Source: CAZIOH01 sp964540815 (lineage in GTDB: Bacteria; Myxococcota_A; Polyangia; Fen-1088). From it: DNA of 64,000 nucleotides. The notes under the pieces are model-generated. The model saw nothing but the letters and a program-made list of their open reading frames with translations, did no database searches and had not been told where the DNA came from. A program made the position numbers and the translations under genes. Location: assembly GCA_964540815.1 (NCBI GenBank), contig CAZIOH010000009.1, forward strand, positions 42,242 to 106,241, given 5' to 3'. Positions within the stretch are counted from its first letter, which is position 1. Every line of letters begins with the position of its first letter. Of the stretch, positions 48,620 through 57,205 are shown one piece after another.

Positions 48620-49402
48620 TCAGGATTCGCCGAAGACCGGGATGGTCGCCCCTGAGGCGCGCGCGTTGGCGGGCGAGGCGAGCCAGACGATGAGCGCCGC
48701 CACCTCGGCCGGCGCCACCCACTTGCCGGGGTCGGCGTTGGGCATCGCACGCCGGTTGCCGGGGGTGTCCATGGTCCCCGGTGCCACGCCATTCACCAGG
48801 ATCCGTTCGCCGGCGAGCTCGGCGGCGAGGCCCGCGGTGAGGGCGACGAGCGCGGCCTTCGACAGGCTGTACGCGAGCTGGCCGGCAGCAGGAAGCAGCC
48901 CGGCGCGCGAGGCGACCTGCACGATCCGTCCGCCCGCTACCGAGGCCCCGGAGGCCCCGGCGCCGGGGCCTCGCTCGGACCTGCCGCCCTGGCGATCGCG
49001 CGCACGGCGGATGGCCTTGACGGCCTCGCGGCTGCACAGGAACGCCGTCACCAGGTTCTGCTCGAGCTGGGCGCGCAGGTCGGCCGCGGAGGTGCTGGCG
49101 ATCGGGCTCATGGCAAAGCCACCGGCCAGGTGGACCGAGGCCCACAGCGGATCTGGAAGGCCCTCGTAGAAGGCCGCGACGGAGCCCTCGTCGGACAGCT
49201 CGACATCCGGCACGTACCGGACCGCTGGCAACCCCGGGACCTCGCCGTCACGGTGCCCCGGGGGCGACCCGGCGCGCACCGGCACGTGGCAGAGGGCACC
49301 CGCCAGGCGCAAACGTTCCACCACCGCGCCTCCCAGCGCGCCGGCGCCACCTGTCACCACCACGTTCCGTCCAGCCAGGTCGAATTCGTCGGAGCTCTGC
49401 AT
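48620..49402 (-). CDS. Short-chain dehydrogenase/reductase (SDR)
   Basis: 260 residues from the ATG at 49402, preceded by AGGGGGCG. The Rossmann motif is VVVTGGAGALGGAVVERL (TGxxxxxG), followed by VHLAGGFAMSPI and the catalytic set: Ser in IVQVASRAGLL, Tyr and Lys in AYSLSKAALVALTAG. It ends with NGVAPGTMDTP and the substrate loop. A short insert rich in Gly/Ser/Ala lies before the catalytic Ser. It acts on an unknown alcohol/ketone and is paired with the zinc alcohol dehydrogenase gene. Confidence 0.92.
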   Translation of the reverse strand: MQSSDEFDLAGRNVVVTGGAGALGGAVVERLRLAGALCHVPVRAGSPPGHRDGEVPGLPAVRYVPDVELSDEGSVAAFYEGLPDPLWASVHLAGGFAMSPIASTSAADLRAQLEQNLVTAFLCSREAVKAIRRARDRQGGRSERGPGAGASGASVAGGRIVQVASRAGLLPAAGQLAYSLSKAALVALTAGLAAELAGERILVNGVAPGTMDTPGNRRAMPNADPGKWVAPAEVAALIVWLASPANARASGATIPVFGES

Positions 49403-49491
49403 CGCCCCCTGATCATAGCCACGAGCTGTCCGGGTTTGCCCGGGTTTCATCGATGATCCGGCGAGGGCCAGGGTCCGAGTCCGCGCTCCCG

Positions 49492-51348
49492 TCAGACCTC
49501 GAGCCCCACAGCGCGCATCAGGGCGAGGGCGTTCGAGTGTCGAACCACGCCTGGACGCAGCCGGTAGTCGAACTTCAAGGCGGCGCCCTCGAGGTGGTCC
49601 TCGAAGTGGAGGTTCACCGCCCGCCCGGGCAGCTCGTCCACGATCCCCGTGAGCGCGAGATCGTGGGTGCTGGCGATGCCGATCGCCCCGAGGTCGACCA
49701 GCCCGCGCAGGACTGCCGCCGCTCCGAGGCGACGGTCGTGGGAGTTGGTCCCCGCCAGGATCTCGTCGATGAGGAACAGGAGCGGCCGGGGGCCCCGCGC
49801 CAGCTCCACGAGCTGCCGCAGGCGGGTGATCTCGGCATAGAAACGGGAGGTCCCCGCGCTGAGCGAGTCCTGGATGCGCAGCGTGGCTCCGACCGCCAGG
49901 GGCGCGAGCTCGAGGGAGGCCGCGTGGACCGGGCCACCGGCCATGGCCAGGGCCGAATTGAGACCCACGCTGCGCATCAGCGTGCTCTTGCCCGACATGT
50001 TCGAGCCGCTGAGCACGATCAGGCGTGGGCCTGCGCCTGGGCCCCGGCCTCCGAGCACCAGATCGTTCGGAACACACCCCGGCAAGAGGGGATGTGTGAG
50101 CCCGGTCGCCGAGAACCGCGGACCTTGCTCCGGATCCTCGATGAGGATGGGAAAGGGCAGCCCGGGACATTCGAACGCGTGGGCCGCGAGCGCAACCAGG
50201 GCCTCCATGTCGGACAAAGCTTCGAGCCAGGCGGCGATGACCCGTCCGCTCCGCCAGCGCCAGGCCTCGATGGCGCAGGCCAGCTGTGGCTTCCACAGGA
50301 GGGCGTAGCCGATAGGCGCGAACATCAGATTCTTCTGCCACTCGAGCCGACGCAGGTGCCCTGCGAGGGCCGCGATGCGCGCCGAGGCCGGCTGCCCGTC
50401 CGCCGTGAGCCGTTCGTGAATCGAGCGCAGGAAGGAGCCCGTCGCGCCGGCGGTGCCGGGAGCCTCGCCAGATCGCGCGGGAACCGGGCCTTCCGCCAGC
50501 GCCGACTCCACCACGCGGCAGAGGGCCGCCACCAGCACCAGGCGAGACTCGGGGCGCGCCACGCCGTGGAGCACCTCGGTCGCGCGCGCATTCACCACCT
50601 GGGTCACCACGACGACCAGGCCCGCGGCCACGAGCGCCACAGCCCCCGGTACGCGGCCCGCGAGCCAAGCCGCCCCGAGGACCACCAGGGTCGCGGCCGG
50701 GATCGGGAGGACCCACCTCAGCCACCGCCAGGGGAGGTGCGCCGGCGCGCGCGCCCACCCGTCGAGCTCAGCCACGTCCAGCTCGGCGCGGACATCCTCT
50801 CCGGCCACCCACATGGCCTCGCGCAGGTCGAGCCGAGGGGCCAGCTCCTGCACGGCCTGCTGCCGCGCGCGGATCGTCGCCGGCGCATCGGACGGACCAC
50901 CGAGCCACGCCGCGAGGCGGGCCCGTCCGCCGGCCGTGCGGGCGGTGCACAGCATCTGAAAGAGCGAGTGCGCGCCGAAGAGATCCACGTCCGCCGCGAA
51001 CGGGTGGCCCTCCACCAGGAACGCGTGCCCGTCGTCCGGCTGACCATCCCACGCGCCATCCATCCGCGCGAGCGCCTGCTCGTACATGCGCACGGCCCGC
51101 CCGGTCCGGGCCGCGCGCGCGGCCACCCGGTCGTGCACGACCAGCACCGCGACGAAGCTCCCAATCGGAAGGCCGAGGAAAACCGGCGAGAGGACGTGGC
51201 GCTTCCCGAACGCCAGCCAGGCGAGGACCAGCGTGCCGGCCGCCAGGCCACCGCGCACCCAGCTCCAGAGCGTGTCCCGGCGACGGAGGGCCTGGGCGGT
51301 TTCACGACGCTGCGACAGACGCGCCTGGTACTCGGATCTCGGATCCAT
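49492..51348 (-). CDS. Membrane-anchored MutS-family ATPase
   Basis: 618 residues, ATG at 51348. Two hydrophobic pairs (~33-72 and ~210-245) put it in the membrane. The C-terminal third is a MutS domain V-type ATPase: Walker A LSGSNMSGKSTLMRSVGLN, GATLRIQDSLSAGTSRFYAE, Walker B PLLFLIDEILAGTNSHDRR and GIASTHDLAL. The middle has MutS core/lever helices (FGAHSLFQMLCTARTAGGRA). The mismatch-recognition and connector domains of MutS1 are absent. Similar membrane MutS-like proteins are known in several phyla, without a settled role. Its start overlaps the preceding pseudo-receiver gene by 47 bp in another frame. Confidence 0.88.
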   Translation of the reverse strand: MDPRSEYQARLSQRRETAQALRRRDTLWSWVRGGLAAGTLVLAWLAFGKRHVLSPVFLGLPIGSFVAVLVVHDRVAARAARTGRAVRMYEQALARMDGAWDGQPDDGHAFLVEGHPFAADVDLFGAHSLFQMLCTARTAGGRARLAAWLGGPSDAPATIRARQQAVQELAPRLDLREAMWVAGEDVRAELDVAELDGWARAPAHLPWRWLRWVLPIPAATLVVLGAAWLAGRVPGAVALVAAGLVVVVTQVVNARATEVLHGVARPESRLVLVAALCRVVESALAEGPVPARSGEAPGTAGATGSFLRSIHERLTADGQPASARIAALAGHLRRLEWQKNLMFAPIGYALLWKPQLACAIEAWRWRSGRVIAAWLEALSDMEALVALAAHAFECPGLPFPILIEDPEQGPRFSATGLTHPLLPGCVPNDLVLGGRGPGAGPRLIVLSGSNMSGKSTLMRSVGLNSALAMAGGPVHAASLELAPLAVGATLRIQDSLSAGTSRFYAEITRLRQLVELARGPRPLLFLIDEILAGTNSHDRRLGAAAVLRGLVDLGAIGIASTHDLALTGIVDELPGRAVNLHFEDHLEGAALKFDYRLRPGVVRHSNALALMRAVGLEV

Positions 51349-51880
51349 CGCGGTCCATTGTCACACGGGTGCCCGCGGCCAGGCTGGCGATCATCTTGGT
51401 CGCCAGCCTGGCCGCCTCGTGGAGGGAGCTGCGGATGGTTCGAACGCTGAGGGGCTGATCGAGCACCACGGCGCCGAGCCGTCGTGCGTGGGCCTGGACG
51501 TGCGGGTCGGGGGTCATGAGCACGAACGGCGTCGTGCACCCCCGGGCGCGCAGCCCCGCCAGCAGAGCGAGCCCCGGGATTCCCAGGAGGTCGTGCGCCG
51601 AGAGGATGGCGTCGAATTCTCGGAGGCGCGGGTCCGGCGGCTCGGCCACCGAACGCGCCGCCAGGGCCTCGAGGACCTCGCCCCCATCGGCCGCGGCGAC
51701 GACCTCGTGGCCGTCGCGGCGCAAGACGAACGCCAGCAACGCCCGCAGCTCCTGGTTTCGCTCGGCGAGCAGCAGACACGACCGGCGAAACGGGCACGGG
51801 TCGAGGCCAGCCGGGCCTGAATCGATCCAAGAATCCCGGCGCGGCGACGAGCTCGAAGTGGCAGTGGCGGTGGACGGCAT
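51302..51880 (-). CDS. Response-regulator-like protein with a degenerate receiver
   Basis: 192 residues from the ATG at 51880 behind AGGAGGTTCGC, a strong ribosome-binding site; the frame extends to 52045. A Ser/Thr-rich lead is followed by a receiver-like fold (~40-160): SCLLLAERNQELRALLAFVL, EFDAILSAHDLLGIPGLALL, FVLMTPDPHV, VVLDQPLSVRTI. The acidic pair is replaced (LLAERN), the aspartate position in DAILSAHD falls on Ala, and the lysine is absent (LDQPL). It should not be phosphorylated in the normal way. It overlaps the MutS-like ATPase gene, so the two are probably translated together. Confidence 0.75.
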   Translation of the reverse strand: MPSTATATSSSSPRRDSWIDSGPAGLDPCPFRRSCLLLAERNQELRALLAFVLRRDGHEVVAAADGGEVLEALAARSVAEPPDPRLREFDAILSAHDLLGIPGLALLAGLRARGCTTPFVLMTPDPHVQAHARRLGAVVLDQPLSVRTIRSSLHEAARLATKMIASLAAGTRVTMDRDGSEIRVPGASVAAS

Positions 51881-52089
51881 GCGAACCTCCTGGCGAAGAG
51901 CACCGAAAATGGGTGAACCAGCAGCAGTGCATCGCCGATGCCATCGACGATCTCGGGTCGCGGCGCCGATCGGAGCGCGCGGCGCCGAGCCCACCCGCGA
52001 GCTGCTCGGCCTCGGCAGCACGGGGCACGCCGGTTTGACGCCCACGCGGGCGAAAGCGTGTCAGCCTGGCAGGCGGGCAGCGTCGCGAT

Positions 52090-52620
52090 CTACACCTCGT
52101 CGGGGTCGACCTCTCGGGTCATCTCGATCATCGTGGTGCGAAAGCCGAGCCGCTGAAACAGACGCTGCGCCGACTGGTTGGCGTTCGCGGTCCACACCAG
52201 CACGCGAGGCGCCCCATGCTCGGCCAGCCAGCGGAACGCCGCCTCGGCCAGGCGAGACCCGATCCCGCTCCCCCGACAGGTGACGTCGACCACCACGTCG
52301 TGCAAGAACCCCGCGGGCTCGCGCAGCTCCTTCCACGACTGGCCCTCGAGGCTGGCATACGCGTAGCCGACGATGGAATCCGGCGCCGCCCGCGAGTCCT
52401 GCGAGGCCTGGCGCTCGGCCACGAACACCGCGGCATCCGGGTTCTTCAGCTCCGCGCCGAGGAACCACCCGTAGCCCTCGTCGAGACCAGGGTGCGGCGC
52501 CATGAACCGCCGTGCATCGAACGCGTGGTGCGTCCGCACGAGCTGGCCCCCGAGACGCCCGAGGGCCGCCAGGTCCCGCTCCTCGGCCCGGCGAATCACG
52601 ACCGGTTGGTTGCTTTCCAA
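52090..52620 (-). CDS. GNAT family N-acetyltransferase
   Basis: 176 residues from a TTG at 52620 (GGTGAGG upstream). A complete GNAT fold: VVIRRAEERDLAALGRLGGQ at the N-terminus, FLHDVVVDVTCRGSGIGSRL with the acetyl-CoA loop (RGSGIGS), and NANQSAQRLFQRLGFRTTM near the end. It transfers an acetyl group to an unknown amine. Divergent from the potassium channel gene. Confidence 0.92.
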   Translation of the reverse strand: MESNQPVVIRRAEERDLAALGRLGGQLVRTHHAFDARRFMAPHPGLDEGYGWFLGAELKNPDAAVFVAERQASQDSRAAPDSIVGYAYASLEGQSWKELREPAGFLHDVVVDVTCRGSGIGSRLAEAAFRWLAEHGAPRVLVWTANANQSAQRLFQRLGFRTTMIEMTREVDPDEV

Positions 52621-52715
52621 TGCCTCACCACCTCACCGGCACCCTATCGCGGCGCCTCGTCCCAGTCATCCGTCGTTTGCAGCCGTGTGCGGCGGCGTGA
52701 TAGGCCGCCCTCATC

Positions 52716-53651
52716 GTGCCCAAGCAGCTCGACGTGACGTCTCCCCAGCCGGATTACCAGATCCAGGTCGTGGGCGCCGGCCACGGTTCCTGGAGAGACG
52801 CGTACCACGCGGTGCTCCGCTGGCCCTGGAGCCTGACCCTCGCGCTGATCGCCACCACCTACCTGACCGCCAACGCCCTCTTCGCCCTGGCATACTTCGC
52901 CACCGGCGGGGTCGCCAACATGCCGCCCGGCTCCCTCAAGGACGCCTTCTTCTTCAGCGTCCAGACCATGGGGACCATCGGATACGGCGTTCTGTATCCG
53001 AAGTCCGACGCGGCCAACGTCCTGGTCGTCGCCGAGTCCATCATCGGGTTGCTCCTCACCGCGCTGTCCGCCGGGCTGGTGTTCGCCAAGTTCTCGCGAT
53101 CGAGCGCCCACCTCATGTTCTCGCGTGAGGCCGTGATCGGGCCGACCACCACCACCTCCGCCTCGACCTCGACCTCCGGCTCGGACCCCGGCCAGTCCAC
53201 CCTCTCCTTTCGCATCAGCAACGTCCGCGGAAACCAGCTGGTCAACGCGGAGATCCGCGTGGCGATGCTCCGGACCGAGATCGAGGGGAATGGCAAGCCG
53301 TTCTATCGCATGCTGGAGCTCACGCTGACGCGGCCGCGCGCAATGTCCCTCTCGCGCTCGTGGACCGTGCTGCACCCGATCGATCCGTCCAGTCCCCTGT
53401 GGGGAGAGACCGCCGAGTCCCTGGCCACCAAGGAGGTCGAGCTGCACGTCATGGTCATCGGCCTCGACGACATCTTCATGCAGACCGTGCAGGCCGCGCA
53501 CCGGTACATGGCCCGCCAGATCTTGTGGGGTTACCGCCACGCCGACGTGCTCTCCGAGCTGCCGAACGGGGATCTCCTGCTCGACCTGCGGCGCTTCCAC
53601 GACGTCGAGGCGATCCCCCGACCCGTTGACCGACCACACGACCATCGATAG
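52716..53651 (+). CDS. KirBac-type inward-rectifier potassium channel
   Basis: 311 residues from a GTG at 52716. Slide helix WRDAYHAVLR, TM1 at ~38-60, selectivity filter TMGTIGYG at 84-91, TM2 at ~103-125, then the cytoplasmic immunoglobulin-like domain (HLMFSREAVIG, STLSFRISNVRGNQLVNAEI, WTVLHPIDPSSPLWGETAE). An inserted Thr/Ser stretch (residues ~144-157) splits the first strand region of the C-terminal domain, where other KirBac proteins have a few residues; it is written by ACCTCG-type hexamers. It should conduct potassium. Confidence 0.92.
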   Translation: MPKQLDVTSPQPDYQIQVVGAGHGSWRDAYHAVLRWPWSLTLALIATTYLTANALFALAYFATGGVANMPPGSLKDAFFFSVQTMGTIGYGVLYPKSDAANVLVVAESIIGLLLTALSAGLVFAKFSRSSAHLMFSREAVIGPTTTTSASTSTSGSDPGQSTLSFRISNVRGNQLVNAEIRVAMLRTEIEGNGKPFYRMLELTLTRPRAMSLSRSWTVLHPIDPSSPLWGETAESLATKEVELHVMVIGLDDIFMQTVQAAHRYMARQILWGYRHADVLSELPNGDLLLDLRRFHDVEAIPRPVDRPHDHR

Positions 53652-53693
53652 CATCACCCACTCACGTCGGACGTCCTGCGAGGTGGTCAGCCG

Positions 53694-55124
53694 ATGCGGT
53701 GTCGCAGAGGAGCGCACGATCTTCCCTCAGCGGTTCACGCCGCGCCTGGCTCGAGCACGCGCCCGGGCGGGGGGCGCACGTTCCCCCGACTCGTCGGGCG
53801 AACCCGGCTGCTCGCGGCGCTGCTGGTGCTGGCCGCGAGCCTGACCGGTTGCGACGGGACGAGAGCCCCGACCTCGACGTCGACCACCTCGACCTCGAGC
53901 GGCAACCAGGCACCGGTGGCGAAGCTCAGGTACCAGCTGACCGCGCCGCAAGGCGACAGCGACTACCCGTACAGCGCGGACGCTCCCGCCTCGGAAGGAC
54001 CGGTCCCGGGCGCGATCGTCTATCTTTCGGCGGAGGGCAGCTTCGACCCGGAGGGGACAACGGTCACCTTCTTCTGGAACGTGCAGGATCCGAGCGGCGC
54101 CTACCTGCCCGTCGATCCCCGAGCCGACGCCATGCGGGTCTCGTTCCTTGCGTCGCGGCTCGGAGCGCACACCATCACCCTCGAGGCGGTGGAGGGGGAA
54201 CCGTTCCATCAGATCGCGCGCGCCGCCCTCACCGTGCTGGTGGGCCCGCACCCGTGCGCCCCGGACGGCGTGAGCCCACCGTGCGCGGACGATCGGGTCG
54301 TTCCGGGAGGGACGTTCCTGGCGGGCGCTCCGCCGGGGGTCGGAGACGACAGCGAGCATCCCGCGCACCTCGTGACGGTCGGAGCCTTCGCGCTCGACAC
54401 CTACGAGGTGACCGTGGGGCGGTTCCGCAGGTTCCTGCAGTCGTTCAGCGGCGTCCCCCCGGCGGACGGCACCGGCGCCAATCCACGGCTCCCGGGCAGC
54501 GGCTGGCAGTCCGCCTGGAACAACCAGCTGCCGACCTCGAGCCAGCGCTTCGACATCGCGATCGCCTCCTGCGGAGGAACCTGGACCCCCAAGGTCGTCG
54601 CCGACGCGGGCGCGGGCCCGCGCGAGGCGCGACCCATCAGCTGCATCTCCTGGTACGAGGCCTTCGCGTTCTGTAACGCGGAAGGCAAGCGCCTTCCCAC
54701 CGAGGCGGAATGGGAGTACGCGGCCGCGGGCGGCGACGAGCAGCGGCGCTACCCATGGGGCGACGCCGAGCCCACCCCGGCGCTCGCGGTGTACGGGTGC
54801 CTCTTCGACGGGGATCCCGCGTGCGACGACACCGATCTCCCGGTGGCGGGGAGCCTCCCCATGGGCGCCGGACGCTGGGGCCACCTCGATCTCGCAGGCA
54901 GCCTCTGGGAGTGGGTCTTCGACGCGTACGCGCCTTACAGCGCGGATCCATGCGTGGACTGCGGGGCGGTCACCGAGCCCCCGGATGGAGGCCGGGTGTT
55001 CCGCGGGGGAGACTACATCTATCCGGATCCTTCCTGGTTGACCGTCAGCACCCGACTCGGAATCGTCGCCGCGCTGCCCGATGATCGACGCGGGTTCCGC
55101 TGCGCGCGCACGCTGCCGCCGTGA
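53694..55124 (+). CDS. SUMF1/FGE-like domain lipoprotein
   Basis: 476 residues, ATG at 53694, GAGGTGG upstream. Lipobox AASLTGC followed by a Thr/Ser stretch (PTSTSTTSTSSG) encoded by hexamers. Residues ~70-190 look like a PKD/Ig-type domain (GAIVYLSAEGSFDPEGTTV, TFFWNVQDPSG). Residues ~200-476 form a formylglycine-generating-enzyme-like domain: VPGGTFLAGAP, HLVTVGAFALDTYEVTVGRF, ISWYEAFAFCNAEGKRLPTE, AEWEYAAAGGDE, GSLWEWVFDAY, VFRGGDYI, RGFRCART. The catalytic cysteine pair of true FGE is not seen near the end, so it is probably a non-catalytic surface domain. Confidence 0.88.
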   Translation: MRCRRGAHDLPSAVHAAPGSSTRPGGGRTFPRLVGRTRLLAALLVLAASLTGCDGTRAPTSTSTTSTSSGNQAPVAKLRYQLTAPQGDSDYPYSADAPASEGPVPGAIVYLSAEGSFDPEGTTVTFFWNVQDPSGAYLPVDPRADAMRVSFLASRLGAHTITLEAVEGEPFHQIARAALTVLVGPHPCAPDGVSPPCADDRVVPGGTFLAGAPPGVGDDSEHPAHLVTVGAFALDTYEVTVGRFRRFLQSFSGVPPADGTGANPRLPGSGWQSAWNNQLPTSSQRFDIAIASCGGTWTPKVVADAGAGPREARPISCISWYEAFAFCNAEGKRLPTEAEWEYAAAGGDEQRRYPWGDAEPTPALAVYGCLFDGDPACDDTDLPVAGSLPMGAGRWGHLDLAGSLWEWVFDAYAPYSADPCVDCGAVTEPPDGGRVFRGGDYIYPDPSWLTVSTRLGIVAALPDDRRGFRCARTLPP

Positions 55125-55329
55125 CCGCCAGAGCCTGCGCCTGCAACGCTGCGTCGTCGGGGGCTGGCTGGCTGGCTGCTGCCTGGATCGGCCGGGCGTG
55201 CGCCCGGCCACGCAGACCGCCGCCACCATTGGCCATGGCGACGGTTCGGGCCATCCTGACGGACGCCCCCGCTTTCCCGACGTGCGACCCACTCCGCGAA
55301 CCGGCTGCTACTGCGGCCCTGGTGCCATC
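55125..55329. other. Intergenic stretch between two lipoprotein genes
   Basis: 205 bp with no convincing gene or hairpin. The following gene could start further up within it if another start codon is used, since its frame stays open to 55081. It contains short TGGCTGGC repeats near 55164-55175. Confidence 0.4.
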
Positions 55330-56721
55330 TTGACGAAAAAACATGCTCGGATCTCGCCGTTCCGCATTCTCCCCCGCAGCCGGCACGGTCTCTCCGCACT
55401 GGCGCTGGCCCTCGTGGCGACCGCCTGTTCCGGGAGTGATACCCCCGGAGGCACTGGCCCCGCCGTGGGAAGTGGCGGCTCCGTGGGTACCGGCGGCGCG
55501 AGCACGAACGGGACCGGCGGCCGGCCTGGAACGGGAGGATTTCAGTCATCGGGTGGCGCCACCGGGAGCGGTGGCATCGTCGCCACTGGCGGGGTCCTCG
55601 GCAGTGGGGGGGCCACGACCGGAGGCACGACGGGGAGCGGCGGCGCGACGGCAAGCGGCGGCGCGGGCCCGGGCCCCGGCGGAACCAGTGGCGGCGCCGC
55701 GGGCCAGCCCGGCGGCGCGGGGAGCTCGGGCAGCGCCGGTGGCGGCGGTGGCGCGGTTCCCACCGGCGCGCCGGGCGCGCGGATCGTCGGGCGAACCGCC
55801 CCCGGGACCATGGGAGGCACCCGGTTCGAGTGGTCGGGCTCCAGCGTCTCGGCGCGGTTCATGGGCACGCAGGTCACGGCGCAGATCAACGACGGCAACA
55901 ACGGCAACAGCTTCGAGGTGGTGATCGACGGCGGCACCCCGAAGAAGCTCTTCGCCACGTCGGCACAGAACCTGGTCCTGGCGACCGGGCTCACGAGCGG
56001 CGTCCACGACCTGCTCCTGTGGCGCGACACCGAGGCCAACGTCGGTCCGACCGAGTTCATCGGGCTCACCAACTTCGGGATGGGAGGGGCGCTCCTGGCG
56101 CCCCCGCCGGCGCCCGATCGCCGGATCGAGATCGTGGGGGACTCCTTCTCGGTCGGCGCGGGGATCGAGGGGCCGCCCTGCACGGGCAACAAGATCGAGA
56201 ACGACTACCTGTCCTACGGGTCGATCGCCGCCCGCAGCGTCGGGGCGGATCTGGTGACCATCGCGTGGTCCGGGATCGGGGTGTGGCGAAACTACGGGAC
56301 CGCCACCCCCACCCCGAACACCGTGATGCCCGCGCGCTACGACTACGCCATCCCCACCGACATGACCGCCTGGGACTTTTCCAAGTACCAGCCGCACGTC
56401 GTGATCATGAACCTGACCAACAACGACTTCTCGGTGGGTGACCCGGGGCAGCCCTACATCGACGCGTACCTCAAGCTGGTGCGGCATATCCGGTCCAACT
56501 ACCCCAAGGCGTACATCATGAACGTCATCGAGTGGGCGACCGCCGACACCACCATCAACCAGATGGTCGCCACCTTGAAGACCGGCGGGGACATGAATGT
56601 CGGGACCTTCGACATGCGCCCGTACGCCAACCGCAACTCCTGCGATCACCCGGACATGGCGGCCTCCAAGGCCATGGGCGACGCCCTGGCCGCCGAGCTC
56701 CGCAAGGTCCTCACCTGGTGA
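55330..56721 (+). CDS. SGNH/GDSL esterase lipoprotein (CE2-like)
   Basis: About 463 residues from a TTG at 55330; the start is inferred from the signal peptide (SALALALVATAC with lipobox Cys) and has no clear ribosome-binding site. A ~110-residue Gly/Ser/Thr linker follows. A jelly-roll-type domain (~155-255: GARIVGRTAPGTMGGTRFEW, NSFEVVIDGGTPKKLF) precedes an SGNH hydrolase domain: nucleophile in EIVGDSFSVGAG, Asn in LTNNDFSVG, Asp-His in CDHPDMAASKAMG. The two-domain order matches carbohydrate esterase family 2, which deacetylates xylan-like glycans. Probably surface-bound. Confidence 0.87.
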   Translation: MTKKHARISPFRILPRSRHGLSALALALVATACSGSDTPGGTGPAVGSGGSVGTGGASTNGTGGRPGTGGFQSSGGATGSGGIVATGGVLGSGGATTGGTTGSGGATASGGAGPGPGGTSGGAAGQPGGAGSSGSAGGGGGAVPTGAPGARIVGRTAPGTMGGTRFEWSGSSVSARFMGTQVTAQINDGNNGNSFEVVIDGGTPKKLFATSAQNLVLATGLTSGVHDLLLWRDTEANVGPTEFIGLTNFGMGGALLAPPPAPDRRIEIVGDSFSVGAGIEGPPCTGNKIENDYLSYGSIAARSVGADLVTIAWSGIGVWRNYGTATPTPNTVMPARYDYAIPTDMTAWDFSKYQPHVVIMNLTNNDFSVGDPGQPYIDAYLKLVRHIRSNYPKAYIMNVIEWATADTTINQMVATLKTGGDMNVGTFDMRPYANRNSCDHPDMAASKAMGDALAAELRKVLTW

Positions 56722-56814
56722 TGCGCACGCTCGTGCCGTCCCGGATGGTGGGACGCACGAGGCGCGAGGCCCGAGGCCCCTTGCGGCGCTGACCTTTCGA
56801 CTGAACGGGGTCCG

Positions 56815-57186
56815 TTACTTCGCGCCGCAGGTGCCCTTCGGTGCCTGCAGCAGCGCGATCGCATTCACGCAGTCTTGCGAGTCCGCGGGCAGGACCGTCA
56901 TCCCCTCGTCGGGATAGGGTCCGCACACGGTCGAGACGTAGAGATCCGCGCCCACCAGCAGGCAGGTCGGGGGGCAGAGCGCCGACAGCTTGCCGTTGTC
57001 GACCAGGCCGATCGGCGTGTATTCGTCCAGGCACTTCGCGACCGGATCGTAGAACCGGGCGGTGTAGACGCTGGGAGCGGTCTGGTCACAGGCCGCCGCC
57101 GCGAGGCCACCAAGCAAGAGGGTGACCCATCGGGCGCGCTTGAGGGCTCGAAGTGCTGAGGCTGAGGCTGAGGCTGGCACTGGCAT
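56815..57186 (-). CDS. Small cysteine-rich lipoprotein
   Basis: 123 residues, ATG at 57186. The lead MPVPASASASALRALKRAR is written partly by GCTGAG hexamers (57155-57172) and precedes a signal peptide with lipobox GLAAAACDQ. The mature protein (~90 residues) has six further Cys (KCLDEY, LCPPTCLLV, VCGPYP, DCVNAI, GTCGAK) and no recognised family. It lies 19 bp after the PEGA-TonB receptor gene on the same strand, so it is probably a partner lipoprotein of that receptor. Confidence 0.72.
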   Translation of the reverse strand: MPVPASASASALRALKRARWVTLLLGGLAAAACDQTAPSVYTARFYDPVAKCLDEYTPIGLVDNGKLSALCPPTCLLVGADLYVSTVCGPYPDEGMTVLPADSQDCVNAIALLQAPKGTCGAK

Positions 57187-57205
57187 GGCGATGTTCCTCG
57201 GTCGT

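Noticed and set aside
47623..49402. Start of a secondary-metabolite cluster (dehydrogenase plus SDR)
   Set aside because: No synthase, carrier protein or tailoring genes are present nearby; two oxidoreductases alone are not evidence of a cluster.
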